A stretch of DNA of 64,000 nucleotides, from contig JAQGDQ010000036.1 in assembly GCA_030141605.1 (NCBI GenBank), forward strand, positions 124,001 through 188,000, given 5' to 3'. The stretch comes from Tubiluchus corallicola. Taxonomy: Eukaryota > Priapulida > Priapulimorpha > Priapulimorphida > Tubiluchidae. The translations under genes were made by a program, and so were the position numbers. The notes under the pieces are model-generated. The model did no database searches. It was not told the origin of the DNA and saw only the letters and a program-made list of their open reading frames with translations. Shown here in pieces: positions 9,501 to 22,600 of this stretch; position 1 is the stretch's first letter; each line of letters opens with the position of its first letter.

Positions 9501-12500
9501 AAAATGTTTCCTGCCAACTTCTTTAACAGAATTGCTAAATATTTCTTATCAACTCCTGGAATATTCAAAAAGCTATTGAAACGGTCATAACATAGTATTA
9601 ACGTCTTCAAGCGATTAAGAGATTTCAGTCTACACGATTCATCAAATAAAACTCACAAAACTTAGTAAATTACATTTACATAAAAGCTCGTTCCAATTCC
9701 AACTAAAGTGGTAACAGTGTGATAAGGGTTCAGCCGATAAAGTGAAGTTCTTATATAGATAAGCAGTATTAACTATGCAGTATCTAGCATGTTATTGCGC
9801 AAATGTGTTACGCGCGTACTATTTAAAAGTATACTTGGAAAAATTTTGCTTGGACTTGCAAAAATGTTTTAACGTTTAACCCATTAAGCGCCTCATGATA
9901 ATAGTCTGTCTGCGTATAAGAAAACTGGCATAAACAAATCAATGGACGGCAAATGTCTGAGGAGAAAAACCTCATTATCTGTTAGATACTTGGCAGGGTA
10001 AGATAATAATTACATCGCTTCCAGATTTCTTATGGAACAAAAGCTCAATTTGGCTTTGGTTGTTGAGCCGAGTTCTGTGTTGAGTTCTTCTACCATTTAA
10101 GATCAATAAAAACAGCCTCTGATTAATGACTTAGCTTTCTGTGGACAGCAGGCGGAACGAGAAAACAGTCGATGTCCAGCAAATTACGATTTCCACATTT
10201 TCACCTCTGCCGGTTGAATATTTTGTCTTAGAATTATCTCTGATAACAAACTAGATACCTGTCCCACCACAACCGTCAATTATAATAAGCAAACCCTATT
10301 CATACCATCTTTCTGTGTAAATGCATAACTGCACAATAGAGCCTTTTCAATGAAACAAAGCGTCATGAACCCCGTTTTAGATTCATTGGCAAAATTTTTA
10401 GATTTAAGTCATTTGCTCACACACCCAGATTACGGTATTTAGCACTGGTTATCTGTAGCGCATAATGTTCCATACGTGGGCGGAACCGTTTCAATAGCTT
10501 TTAATAGAAACTGTCCATAATTTACCACCGTTTTCTATGTTAGCACTGTATAATAATAGTCCCTAAATAGTTTTACTTGGGCGAGTTGTGACTATTACGA
10601 TTTATAGAATGTGGGCTGCAGTGTTCAAAATTTGCTGCGCACAGTGTTTAAAAACTGTTTGTACTGTGCTAATTGGATGTGAATTATTTTCTTCTGCGTT
10701 TTTTGTAAATTAAAGGTTTAAATCACTAATCAGTGTTACTGTGCTGTATGCTGTATATATAATTATTACGTGCTCTGTATTATCGGAGATTTCAGCTTTC
10801 AGAAGCATTTAAAAACTTCGAAGCATAACACTTACTGTATGGTGGATTTTTTTTGTAATTAAACAAAGCATCCGTTTCCCAAATTACTGACTCTTAAACG
10901 TCTGATGCTTAAAAGGTTAGAACAGAGGAATATTCTTGACATATACAAGCATATATCAAAGGGCGAATTTTTACCACATACTTTAATAGAATTTATTTCG
11001 CATATTGAAAACACCAAAATTTTAAAACTCTGCGAGCTTACATAAAACTGGTGGCAATAACATAACCGTGTTCAGCGCTAATGGTAAATATTTTTGAGCA
11101 TGAAAAATGATCAAATATCTCTTTAAGAGAACGATGCTGCAAATTGCACGGCGAAAAATGTGGAAACATTTTTCAAGTTGTTTGTAACGCGCCCGCGTGT
11201 CTGTCTGTCGGCAACACCGGCTGTATTTTCTTCATAAAACTGTGACGAACACAGATGATGATTATATCCAACTCGCCCGACAAGTCATTAATATTAGGTA
11301 AAACAGGTAAATTTCAAAGGATTTGCAAAAGCAAATGATCGCGGCAAGGTGATTAGCACGGTTAATTGAATTCATAAAGGCAAGTGGACAAGAACAGATT
11401 TTCTCAGATATCGTCATCATATCGATAAGTCGCGTCCAACAGCGACTTCAACTGAAGTGCATACTTTCACGTATGCAGTTGCAAAAAGAATGCAGTGACG
11501 TGCTTTTGCAATGATCTGGTTCTGACCACTTGGATTTGGAATCTACACCTATCCTATTGACCACAAGCAACAAAAAATATTGTACATGTCGAAAACCAGA
11601 TGGTACCTCACTTGTCAATAGCCCTGTTCTCGGACAATTCTTCGTATTGTTTACAACAGAGAAAGCAGATGCATATTAAAAACGCCAAATAAAAGTCGAA
11701 CATCTGCACAACGAAAGGCCCAATAAACATGAATTTTAGTTTTCGCATAATATGTTTGACTGTTCATTTATCCTATTACTAGTACCACTCTTTTGCATGA
11801 CTTAAACGAAGTGGGGAATGAGCTACCAGTTTTCAAAACAAGTTTTTGAAAGCCACTTGCATAATCTAAAACAGGAAATTTGAAGAGGGTGAATGATTAA
11901 ACTCCTATAAGCTTCGAATAAAAAATATGGTCGCAGCTTTTAGCGTCTAAAAACATACTTTCAGCAGCAAATTCAGCTACAGTCTACAAGCGTCGATTAG
12001 ATTCAGAGGATTCAGCTATAGGTTGACGTTGAGAATGTGACAGTAATCTCTTAGCGAACACGAATTTAACGGATGAACCTAATTCCCGAGGTTATTCGAC
12101 GTTATCTGCAAGCAGTGACCACGGAAGAAGCGTCTCGAGAGATACTCGCGAAAATTCTTATAAAAATCTATCTAAACTGTAAGCAAAATCGGGATTTTCT
12201 GGGTACAAAAACGTCACCTTAATTATAAGAATGTTCTCGTTGTAGGTAATTAACACGGACGCTAAAATCTCGAAACTGTTAATTACATGTTGAACATAAT
12301 CGTGAACATTCTAATTTTCCGTCGATGAATTAAGTAGCGAATCTAGAGACTCAAACGTACTAAGAAATTTAAATTATCAGCGTGACAAGAGGAAAGTTGT
12401 CGTCGTTGATCATTTCATATAATTCACAGACGGACCAACAAACAATTTTCATGTTTAACACATTCTCTTACAACACATGTATGAAATTCGATTTACGCAA

Positions 12501-12891
12501 TAAACTCCCCTACACTGTGGTGCAGATTAACAACTTAATACATTAAGTTAACCTACTGTAGAAGATATGTAATTAAAACACCGCAAACTATTACCGTTGT
12601 AGGAGTAGTCTTGCGTACCTATTATTATTATGGTTATTAAATAAAGTTCTGTATCTTGATCTATAGTGGTTTTCCGAGGTTTTTGCCTGCTGCGACGTTA
12701 AAATGTCTGAATTCCTAGTTAAGCGCTGTGGTCTTACAGTTATTCAACTTATAATACAAAATGTTTAAACAAAAGATCATCTTTCTGCATGACGCGCGAT
12801 AATCAAAAATACAATATTCATTTTTCAAGCTCTATCTATATTGATAAAGCAACCGCTAAGTTTTTTTTTTTTAGTAGACTTGAGATCATAC
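3522..12891 (-). other. RECK intron 5 (9.4 kb, phase 0)
   Basis: AT-rich intron without recognisable genes. It contains a tandem duplication of about 37 bp at 9327-9400 and a stretch at 7448-7475 resembling the internal control region of 5S rRNA. The short reading frames (for example 4124-4309, 5442-5639 and 8606-8800) look like chance. Confidence 0.75.
9327..9400. repeat. Tandem duplication, ~37 bp unit
   Basis: Two adjacent copies of a unit starting CCGAAATGAATTAAGGG and ending GGCCAGAGAACTG (9327-9363 and 9364-9400). They differ by one inserted C and one terminal base. The near-identity implies a recent duplication within intron 5. Confidence 0.9.
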
Positions 12892-12974
12892 CTGGACACA
12901 TGCCCTCTGGCAAGACGTTGAGATGACGTTGTCACAGCAAGGTCGTCCCCACCAAGTCGATGCTCTATCGACAG
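12892..12974 (-). CDS. RECK: RECK exon 5 (CC2, first part)
   Basis: Completes Ala78 and encodes residues 79-105: a linker with Trp-Trp-Gly, then the CC2 signature PCCDNVISTSCQRACVQ. This matches the Cys-Cys...C-x3-C pattern of the second vertebrate module (GCCELAIALECRQACKQ). Acceptor tttgcag, donor gtatga, entry phase 1, exit phase 0. The exit intron lies two residues after C-x3-C, as in CC1. A run of about a dozen A (minus strand) sits just inside the following intron. Confidence 0.93.
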
Positions 12975-15900
12975 CTGCAAATAAAAACAAAACGAAGATA
13001 AGTACATCTTTGGCTCCCTACAGTCACCAGATTATGCTAAAAAATCAAACGTTCGGGTGCCAGCATTAATCACTGTCAAACCAGACAGGTGGGACGGGAC
13101 ACAATGTGAGCATTCTTCCTGCCAGGAATTGCCAGCATCAATAATTACGCCTACTTTACATCTACTTTAAATAAACAAACATACTAGGTTCAATATGGAT
13201 GACCTCGAAATTAGCGCAACACTTTTTCATTCCGTAGCAAATTGAAGTGTTTCAGACTGAGCATCCGAGAGATATCAAATAAGCTCATACATTTACCAGC
13301 AATAACTCCGTAGTAAACAAGGTCGGCAAAAGTGGAAAAAACAGAAAAAGTTGCATAATTCTGAAAAACTAGAAAAGACAGGCCGCGCAACATTTACTAC
13401 GAAACAATACTTGCTGAAAACTGAAAAGGCCAGTATTATCTTTTGAAAAAGTTTAGCCATAGGCTACCTGTTGCTGGAGATGCTTGGAGTTCTATCGAAG
13501 CTCATCTCTAAAGATGTTCGGGATGCCTGCTAAACAAGCTCGGTGTATCTTCTAAAGGACCATCCTGACCATTTTTCAAATTTCTAAAGCGTTTATCCTA
13601 ATTTTTGTTTAGCTAGTGTTCATAGGTGTTAAATGAGGCTTCATTTTATTAAATTAACTCTAGCGAAATCGAACTCCAACAATCGCTTCGAGATTATTCA
13701 GTAATTTGTGGTGTGTTAACCTGCATCAGCTTCTCAAAAATGCATAAAATGGCACTGGCAGATACAGTAATAATTTTTCTGGTTCCCACCAACAAGTAAA
13801 AAAAAATCCCCAAGAACTGCGATCAACTTCCTGGCCACTTTATAAATTTAAAGTACATACATGTATTTGATGAAGAATCCTCTATTTAGATTACCATGCC
13901 ACTCTGCCGACGAAAACTTTTGTACTATTCCAAATGCCAAAATCAAACGCTTTTGATTTACAGACACAGGCGCAATTTTATTGTTTTTTCTTTAACAACG
14001 ACTATAAATAAACTAGCACAGTTAAAGGAAATTATATATGTATATATACAAATACTTCGTGATACTCTCTTATATCAGTATTGGGATGTATGAAATCAGT
14101 TCAGTTGCTAGGCCCTTAAAGGCTTAAAAGAGCTATAAATAACATTATTATGTTGCCCGACTGTCAAAACTACTTCAAGATCGTAATTTCGTGCTAAATG
14201 AGAAAATTTACGAGGTTGTTGTCAATAAAAAGGCGATGAAATTACACCTGACCATTTTTATGGCTGTTAACGGTGATTTACTTGGCAACGTTTGACAACA
14301 TGGGTTCAATGTGTAAAGTAAAAAGACGACTTAGTGTGGAAAGTTTGATGTTAACACTCTAGCTTAACTACTAGTGTAGAATGATTTACAGGACTCCGAG
14401 CTTTGTAAATGCTACGTTCTACCTTTTTTCGGTTTCCTAATATAATTTCATTGGTAGCAACTGCTGTGACAAGGGAATCAGTAAACGAGCAAAGGTTTTT
14501 TCCATTTTTCACATTGTACACAAAACTAGCAGAAATCTAACTAAACATCTAAATTCTGAAATTTTGCAAGATTTCCGAATAAGCAGAAACAAACAAATGA
14601 CCAGACAGGTACTACTAAAACGCACTAAAAATACGTGCAAGCAAAATCATCATCACACAACTTACTAAAAAATTATGCCATTGTTTTTTTTTATGACGCA
14701 CTACATCCACAATGGAGAAAATTAAATAGAAAGTAAACAAAAAATCATTAGAACCAAACCCAGATTTGATATGCCCTCATCATTACACCCTAGATATATT
14801 ACATGCTAAATATGAGCCCAATGTTTCGATGTTTAGAAGGCACAGCTTCGGCAATAAGGAACTGTTCCGAGAAACAAATGCCTCCAAACGGGCACTTGTC
14901 ACAAAACGCTACAGCAAGACGCACTGGATACATCATAGGTATCAGCCTTAACTGAATCCTAATAGTTTGTTCAAGTAGTTCTTAAACCCATCGACGCACG
15001 GAAGAACGGCAAACGTGGGCCAGGACATGTCTAATTCTAAGTGATGCCAGTTAAGCACTGGGGAGGGAATAACAAGATAGGACTGATAAGTATTTGCTTT
15101 CGGCAAATAACCTCATAAAGGCCTGCAAGTCTACAAACATAGGGTTGAAAAGAACACACAAAGACTAAACTTGTGCTCAGTTAGTCCGCCAGATGACAAA
15201 TAGATGTTTTTCAGTTTAATCACTGGCGCATAAAATACAGATATTGTCCAAGTATTATCCCCTCGCCCAAATCCACTGGCCTTTTCAAAGTATCGTGAAC
15301 GTGCGCTACACACATTCTAATGCTGTTCCGTTTAATCCTTGTACCCGCATCTAACAGCAGGTAAACCCGGTCCATTAATACACCTCCCTAGCCGTTGCAT
15401 TTAGTGTCCACACTAACAATTTGAATCAGCTTCCCATTATGTTGACATTAGATTTAAAACTAACAAAAGCGCAAGTCAAAAGGCAATCTAGGAGGGACCA
15501 CACATGCACCTGAGCGGCATAATACACAAGCCGGGTTTATAAAATAATAAATTGGTAGTTAGCACCGCAGTCATCGTAATATTACGGCGTATTTTACGGA
15601 TACTTATGACAGCTGTGAGATTCAGCTTTTCGTTACGAACGGGAAACGTCTTTTTATAGTGAGTTTACAAGTTTTTGTAATGATAATATCGTAATATAAC
15701 TAATTTGAGTTGAAAAATAACAATTCCACGAAGCTTTCCATGTCCTGCTGACACGATAAAATTATCACAGCACGAAGTCGTAATATGTTTGTTAAAAAAG
15801 TACCGTCTCTCTACAAACTATGCAGGAAAGGAATACTTCTTCCTACTTATTATGGAAACTTCTTGATAGTTGAAGGTGTCGCACAAACCTGCTACAATTA

Positions 15901-16332
15901 TTCCTACTATAGACTACTAAAGTGTGAAATATTTCTCTAACACAATAACAGAAAAACCGACTTTCGCCAAAATATTGTGAAAGACCTGGCTGGCAAGCAA
16001 TACTATGAAGTCACGCCTATGTTAGTGTTACAATAGCTGAGTGTACCAATGTTTTGTACGCCTGTTATTTAATTATGCGCAAAATGGTTTCAAGAACTTG
16101 GAAACAAAATGAATGTTGAGTTTCAAACCTCGCAAACAATACTGAAAAACTGATTAACTTTCCTTAAAATCACAATAATAAAAACTCAAGCAATGTGTAC
16201 ACATATTTAAGACAAACCTATATAGCATACAGTGATATTAATAATTTAATGAAAGAGAAGAGGAATAAACAATTTAAACACGCGCAAAACTTTACCGCTT
16301 CTTCTGATTTTTAGACGTACTATACTACCTAC

Positions 16333-16450
16333 CTGATTTATTCACATCTACATAAGCTGATGTCTCATTGCTCACTGGAATTGTATAATTACTTTGACAT
16401 AAAGAAGGTGATATCAAAAGACAAACGCTCACAAATAAACCGAACAACAT
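16333..16450 (-). CDS. RECK: Candidate alternative first exon with signal peptide
   Basis: The ATG at 16450-16448 (A at -3) opens 39 codons. The product starts MLFGLFVSVCLLISPSLCQ, a textbook signal peptide, followed by 20 residues with two N-glycosylation sequons (Asn-Tyr-Thr and Asn-Glu-Thr). The frame ends in G at a CAG|gtaggt donor, phase 1. The next downstream RECK exon on this strand (exon 5) needs exactly one base from upstream, so splicing gives an in-frame Ala junction. The predicted isoform has a different N-terminus and lacks CC1. It could instead be the first exon of an independent nested gene, but I found no convincing partner exon between 12975 and 16332. Confidence 0.5.
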
Positions 16451-16600
16451 GTTTCGTCGGACACAGCTATAGAACTGACCGAATCCTGTACTCCATGCAG
16501 CAATGATCTAAGCAAGAATGAACACTGAACAGAACCAAGCAGCGGTCTGCTCGCTCGACTGCCGACGCCGATGCGGCTCGTTTTTTCCCGATCTATCAAC
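16451..16600 (-). promoter_or_regulatory. Candidate internal promoter / 5' UTR in RECK intron 4
   Basis: A patch much richer in CpG than the surrounding intron lies directly upstream, in minus-strand sense, of a signal-peptide-coding exon. On the minus strand it includes TTCAGTG at about 16523-16529, similar to the TCAGT initiator of arthropods, with no TATA box upstream of it. A short out-of-frame upstream ORF (ATGGAGTAC...TAG, 10 codons with stop) precedes the main ATG. Promoter activity is inferred from composition and from the exon it precedes. Confidence 0.45.
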
Positions 16601-19600
16601 ACAAATCAACACAACACAAGCCAGTATCACTCTCACCTCTACAAGTGTCAGGGCCGTACATATCTATCTGTCCAGTCTTCTTCATAAGGCACATGAGCCA
16701 ATATACTGTGTTTTTTTACAATTTGAACAAATATCTATAAGTGCAATGTTTACTCTACATTGAAAACATGCTTTATTGTTGTATATAAAACCTCATACAC
16801 GACAAGCGATGTTTTACTTGGTCGGAGAAAACCTACATTTCACTCCTGTTAAAACTTTCTTGCAGGTTTCGTTCACTAACTGAGAAACTGGCTGACTCAT
16901 TCTCAATTACACTACTTCTGAAAACCGTAGACAAAACTATAAAAGAAACATTATATGGATTCATATCAACACGTTTAAAACTAGTCACTATCAACTTAGT
17001 GTAATTAAAATATCATTTGTAAGGATGATGTGAATAGCTATATTTATCATCAAATTATTTGCAATTTCATTCAAACACGAAAACGGCAAGCTGCGATTCA
17101 TATTTTGTATTCCAAACACGCATTATCAATAAGCCATTATCAATACTATCTATATCGTGTGCATTTAGTAAGAATCTTGCTGCACATTACCAAACTGTCG
17201 GTGAGCTTAATTTTTATATTATTCGTTCTTTATTTGTGTAGACTGGAGCTATAAACAATTTTATAGAGCAGGACCTATTATAAACCAATATCGGTACCAT
17301 CAAAAGATCTCTAGGACGCGCATACGGTAGAGCTTTATGTATTTTAACTTTAAACACGCGTTAGCCAGCATTGCTAAACAGTAAACAACAATCTGCACGG
17401 AGTGTTACACTATACGGCTTAGAATGATTGATCAGTATTTTAATTGCAAGTGGTAAGGGATTTGGAAATGAATGAGCTAAACTAGTAAAGGCACGTATGC
17501 ATCGTTAACTCTTTAGCAGTCTGAAAATAGCAGCAAACAAAAAGTTTAACATAAACTTTTTTGACAGCTGAACCTGGTGCTGACAATAATCTCCCATTTC
17601 TTTCTATAGCTTAATTTCCTGCTTACGTTGGAATTTGCAAAGTAAAATCTTGAACGGTGGATCCATAATGTTACTCAGGCAATTAAACTAAAAATGGGTT
17701 TAAGACTCTCTAAAACTTACATGATTTACTTGTAAAAAGCTGTCCAAGTAAGGCAGTGATAAAGAGTTTGGCCGTTTTAATGACTTTACTTTAGCAAAAG
17801 CCCAGAAGAGCCTCAAACACAAAATTCACATTTCAGACTGTAATGCGAGCATAATGAATCGCCCCATTACTACATGGCGCTAACCACTATCCGTTTGGGT
17901 TTTGCCTTCACTACTTAAAATCGCTGTCATTGGTTACTACGGGTAGCTTAATACTTGTAATATATGTATGGTAAGGATGTTACAGGTACCCGTGTTTTCC
18001 CCTGGCACTGAAACAAGAAAATTGGTATTAGTTAGTGAAACACTCTGATTCTAGCAATAGCACATTTTTACTATGCGAAAAACTAAATGAACAATATCAA
18101 TTAGGCCCAAAAAAATTCTTGATTATAGCTCTTAGTACTGAAATCAAAGTGCTCGAATTTTAGCTATCTCCAAATTACTTAGGAATACAAAGTACAGATA
18201 ATGTGCAAGTTCTTTTTGCCTACACACTTTTTCATAACTTAAATTCGTAATTTTTTTTATTTAAATAGCAAATAGCATAATTATAATTACCGATGAACAA
18301 ATTTTCAAACTTAAATGGAACCGCCATATATTAATACTCATAAAAAGCCAAAAGCAGCGCCTAGAGCATCTGCTTTGAATACGCCATGCTTACCAATTTA
18401 TCAGAATCGCAAGTTCGTAGTGGACAGTGTGCGTGGCTTCTCAAAGTTCGACGGCGTCAGAGAAGATTTTAACAGCATAACTGCAAAAACGCGTACCGGC
18501 AAAAGCACCCGTTAAATCTAACGCACGCAAAACCGTTGAGAAGCTTATGTTGTTAAGAAAATAAAAGCACATCCATACTACTTGCGTGTCAAATGCCGTA
18601 CATCATGCTCGCGCGAACGTATATTCATGCGTTGGAACATTAAATTTAATACACAAGATGCCTTAAAAACTTTTCCCACTAACTGCATGAAGTGCAAATG
18701 AAAACATAATGCACGAGGATAACTGCATAATATAATGCAGTAGCAGCCTCAAACGCAACTTTATCTCTAGAGACAAAAGCCACATAAAATCAACTGGGGA
18801 GAAATCTTCGACTATAATAATTTTACAGCGGAATGATAAAAGGCAACATAAAATCAAGCGAGAAAATCTTTTTCCGGCTATTTGTAGCCATGAAGTTGCA
18901 ATAAATGCAGTTATAGCAAACGCTGGATTGAGATTTATAAGACTGAAGGCAGGGAAATGGTTGAAAATTGAAATGAAATATACCGATATTTTTTGAAGAT
19001 GCAGGAAAGCTATAATGCAAGTGTAGTCTGAAATGTCGTTGAAACGAGAAGTGTGTAATTTGCGTAGAAATTTGAAGAGATCAACATGGAAAGTGTTGTC
19101 AAGCACAATGATTTCGTGACCACGTGACGAAAAACGCATCCACTGATGTTCAATAAGATGTTCGGCAGGTTGTTTTTATTTTAAAATGAAAGGTTTGGTT
19201 CAATAAGGGTGAATACATACTAAAAAGTCGACATTAAAAGTTTACTTTTTTCAGTGGCTCAGGCATGGTGCAGTAATGTTGTCAAGCAACTTCAAATTTT
19301 AATCGATTAATCGAAAAAATTTTGAATTACAACCAAGGGTGCTTTTCCGTGGAATTCACTGACAAAGTAAATCTTTTTGAATAGGAACAAGATGTGCACA
19401 AAGCAGTTGAAATTCTCTGATTCAACCAAGTCTTCGCTAAAATACTTGAAGAGAAGTGGAAAAACTATTATTATTAAAGTATACGCCCTAACTATCTTAT
19501 AAAACACTTAAAGATATTATTCTTTTGTTAAACAGTGTCGCCACAGAAACTCCCAATTGGCAAATATTTGCGCCTCTAAATAATTGATACTGAACTCTTC

Positions 19601-22600
19601 ATACTGCCTTTACACACAGCAAGTTAATTGTAAATATGAAAGTATATCTGAAGTAATATAAATCGCATGATAATAAGGCTATATAATACATGCACTATGG
19701 TACCAAAGTAACTGCATGCGTTATCACAAAGCTAAATTTTAAATTTTATTTAAATAAATACGAAATTTTTCCGAATATAGAGACAGGCTGGAAAATACAA
19801 GTTAAAGTATCTTTGTACTGAAATTTATTAGGGTTTACATTTTAGTTTTTTCTGTCTTAAGTACTTTTGAAATCTCATATTCAAAGACATTCCTTACAAG
19901 CTTCACATTGCGAAACGTGCGAGAATATTTCTGACTGGAGTATTGAGTTTTATCTTGTTTACTGGGTACCCGTTCATCCGTAATGTAGTTTATACTATAA
20001 ACCAAATGTTGAGAGTGAGGAACCCGGCCAACTCTGAATATTTTTACGTGTAATGTACACAACATCAGCATTCAGCACATCACCTGTGCATACACATCCG
20101 CTGCCACATCATGCATAGTGTATAGATAAACAAAACCCTAGAGCGTTTACATCGTAAAAACACGAAACTTTGCTGAAATTGTTTAAAATTTATCATCATC
20201 ATCCAAAATGTCGAAAACGCTTTCTCTGTGCAAACGTACACAGTTAGGAAAGCAGATTAATTACAAAAACTTTAGCAACTAATAAAATCTCAGTCGCAAA
20301 ACTGAAAACATGGTACAAAAAATCATTCAAAAACCAATCTTTACAAATACAAGAAAAAACACCCAAGGTATTGATTTAAAAATCAAATAATAACTGCGTT
20401 CTACCTTTCACGTTTTCATGCTCTTGATTTTATTTGAATGTAAAGCCTAATTCACAACAAATGTGTTCGTTCAATTATGCCATTTGATTAATTATCACAA
20501 CTTGTTAAACGACAAAAAAGGATACCTCAAATAGGTTTCAGAAAAATCGCCTTAAAATTGTATTATATTATAGCAACTTTACGCGTATATCGTACTCAGG
20601 CTGAAAGGATTTTTTGCTTGTTTTCATTTTAAATCTCACGCAATACTGTTCCGACCGCGCCATTACATGACGCCATATACGCACAACGTAAATCAGGGGA
20701 AGAAAAGGGAAACGTTAAACTATGTCCCAAAAGTTTCCATGCAAAGTTATGTTACTTGGCATTTCGCTTACCTGCTTGAAAGATTTATGTAACTAGAAAA
20801 GAAAAGTAATAATCATTTAATATGCTTTCACCAATTGGTAAAATGTCGCTGACACACCCTCCAGGGTGCACCACTTATTAACCAAAAATGGATTTTTAAC
20901 CTTATTGATGAGATACAGTACTTTAAAATTTTACTTAGTGATATGTGCACTAAAAATGCTCTGATTATTTTTTCAAACTTTGCACAATGTTATCTAAACT
21001 TGTTTCAAATGTTATCTTCAAAATGGCTGCGTCTAATGGTCATCGCGGGAGTTTAAATTTACATGTTTTACAGCATTACTGCCGATGCAAGTCCTGTATG
21101 CAAAAAGACAGTATGTAAGTCGTATAAAATTTCAAGCCGAATTTTGTAAGCTTTATGTAAGTGGAAGGTTTTCTTGTGCTAAAAAACACTAAAAAATTGA
21201 CGTTTCTTCAGTGTTTCTAGGCATATCATATTAACCAGTCTTAAGGGTTTCTTTGTTGAAACTCATATTTCCTGCTATCGCCACACCGTGCCCGAATGTC
21301 TTGAAGTTAATAAATGAGAGTGAGCAGCTGTAATCTGTGCACCAGCACACAACCCCCACGACGGGTGGGGAAGGCGGCCTGTGACACACTTTTAAAGCAC
21401 GTCCTGCTTGAGCACCACGATAAATAATACTAACTAATTAGCCATCGATTCAAATCGTTTCTATCAATAAACAAAATATAAAGAGTTAGGTTACTGTGCG
21501 GCTGATTTATCACATCATTGCGGAAACTTCAAGCTAAGCACATTAAAATCAAATCAATCTCAGTTCAACTGCAGACAGTCAATAAAAACTTAAATACAAC
21601 ATGAAAGCTGCTTGATGGGCATTGTACAGAAACGTTGAAGAAACATTTTTTTTCTTTGAATACAATATTAAGTAACCTGCTCAAAGCTCATTACAGCTAC
21701 AAAAGCAAATCTGCAAGCACTTAGGCTCGTAACATAAATACTAGAAAGCGCCATAATTAGTGAACCATTCTGATACATAGAGTTAAGCTGAAACTTCTTT
21801 AAAGCCACTTTTCAAACGTTAAGAAAACAATAGTACAATATATTGAAAAAGAAATGCAAGGATATAAACTGCGCTTACAGAGACCAGCAATGAAACAGAC
21901 CTAATATGACTCACAAACCCAATACACTGCCAACAAGACTTAGTGAAACAATTAATACATGTACTTGGAATAATTTATGTTCTTGTTAGAATCTCACCCC
22001 TGCACTGAAGATCGCTGGTCTATTTATAATCATAAGCAATTATTAAGTTTAAAATAAATAGGCCTGCAAATACAATTTACAGTTTGTGTGAACTGTGTTA
22101 GAATTTATTTATATGTTTTGATTGATTTTATAGGTTTTAATTTAGCATTTAATGTGCAAAAACTTGCACACAGATAAATCCAATGCAAAAATACGCTCTT
22201 CATTTCTAAAAACTTTTTACTTCCTAACCGACTTCTTTATTGAAAAGGTAACTATTTCTGCCGCTAACACTAACTAGCAAAAGGTAGGTGGCAGTCTAAA
22301 GACACACTTTATAACTGTCACACTTGAGAATATCACCCGTAGATGGCACCACTAACATGCAAAAGTTCGGCACTCGTCACGCACGTAACACTATAGCAAA
22401 TTCTATAATGCGCATGTACAGATAGCCCTGTTGGTTCTCTTGTAAACCACACCTGCTCCAAACACAAACACACCCTCTTAGTGAAAGCGATTCATTCTAG
22501 AACATTTTATCGGCAGCAAATTATTAAGAAAATTCATGAAAAATCAACATGGAAAAGCTTACGAAAACATGATGCAGACAATTACTCATATACTCGAGAA

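Noticed and set aside
9875-9893. TTAACCCATTAAGCGCC, resembling a piggyBac-type TTAA + CCC terminus
   Set aside because: No complementary GGGTTAA end within a few kb and no transposase; probably coincidence.
13457-13524. Possible minus-strand exon (acceptor tttag, donor gtagcc) downstream of the alternative first exon
   Set aside because: In the phase required by 16333 it hits a TAG, and its splice sites are weak.
15020-15065. 'gccagttaagcactgggg' as 5S rRNA-like
   Set aside because: Match too short and without flanking 5S similarity, unlike the stretch at 7448.
18315-18515. 66-aa plus-strand ORF starting MEPPYINTHKK
   Set aside because: It has a real ATG and looks fairly protein-like, but no homology, splice context or element motif is recognisable. 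Too short to support alone.
21023-21118. Plus-strand ATG frame starting MAASNGHRGSLNLH with a gtatgtaagt stretch at its end
   Set aside because: Only about 31 codons, no partner exon, no homology; the donor-like string is expected by chance.
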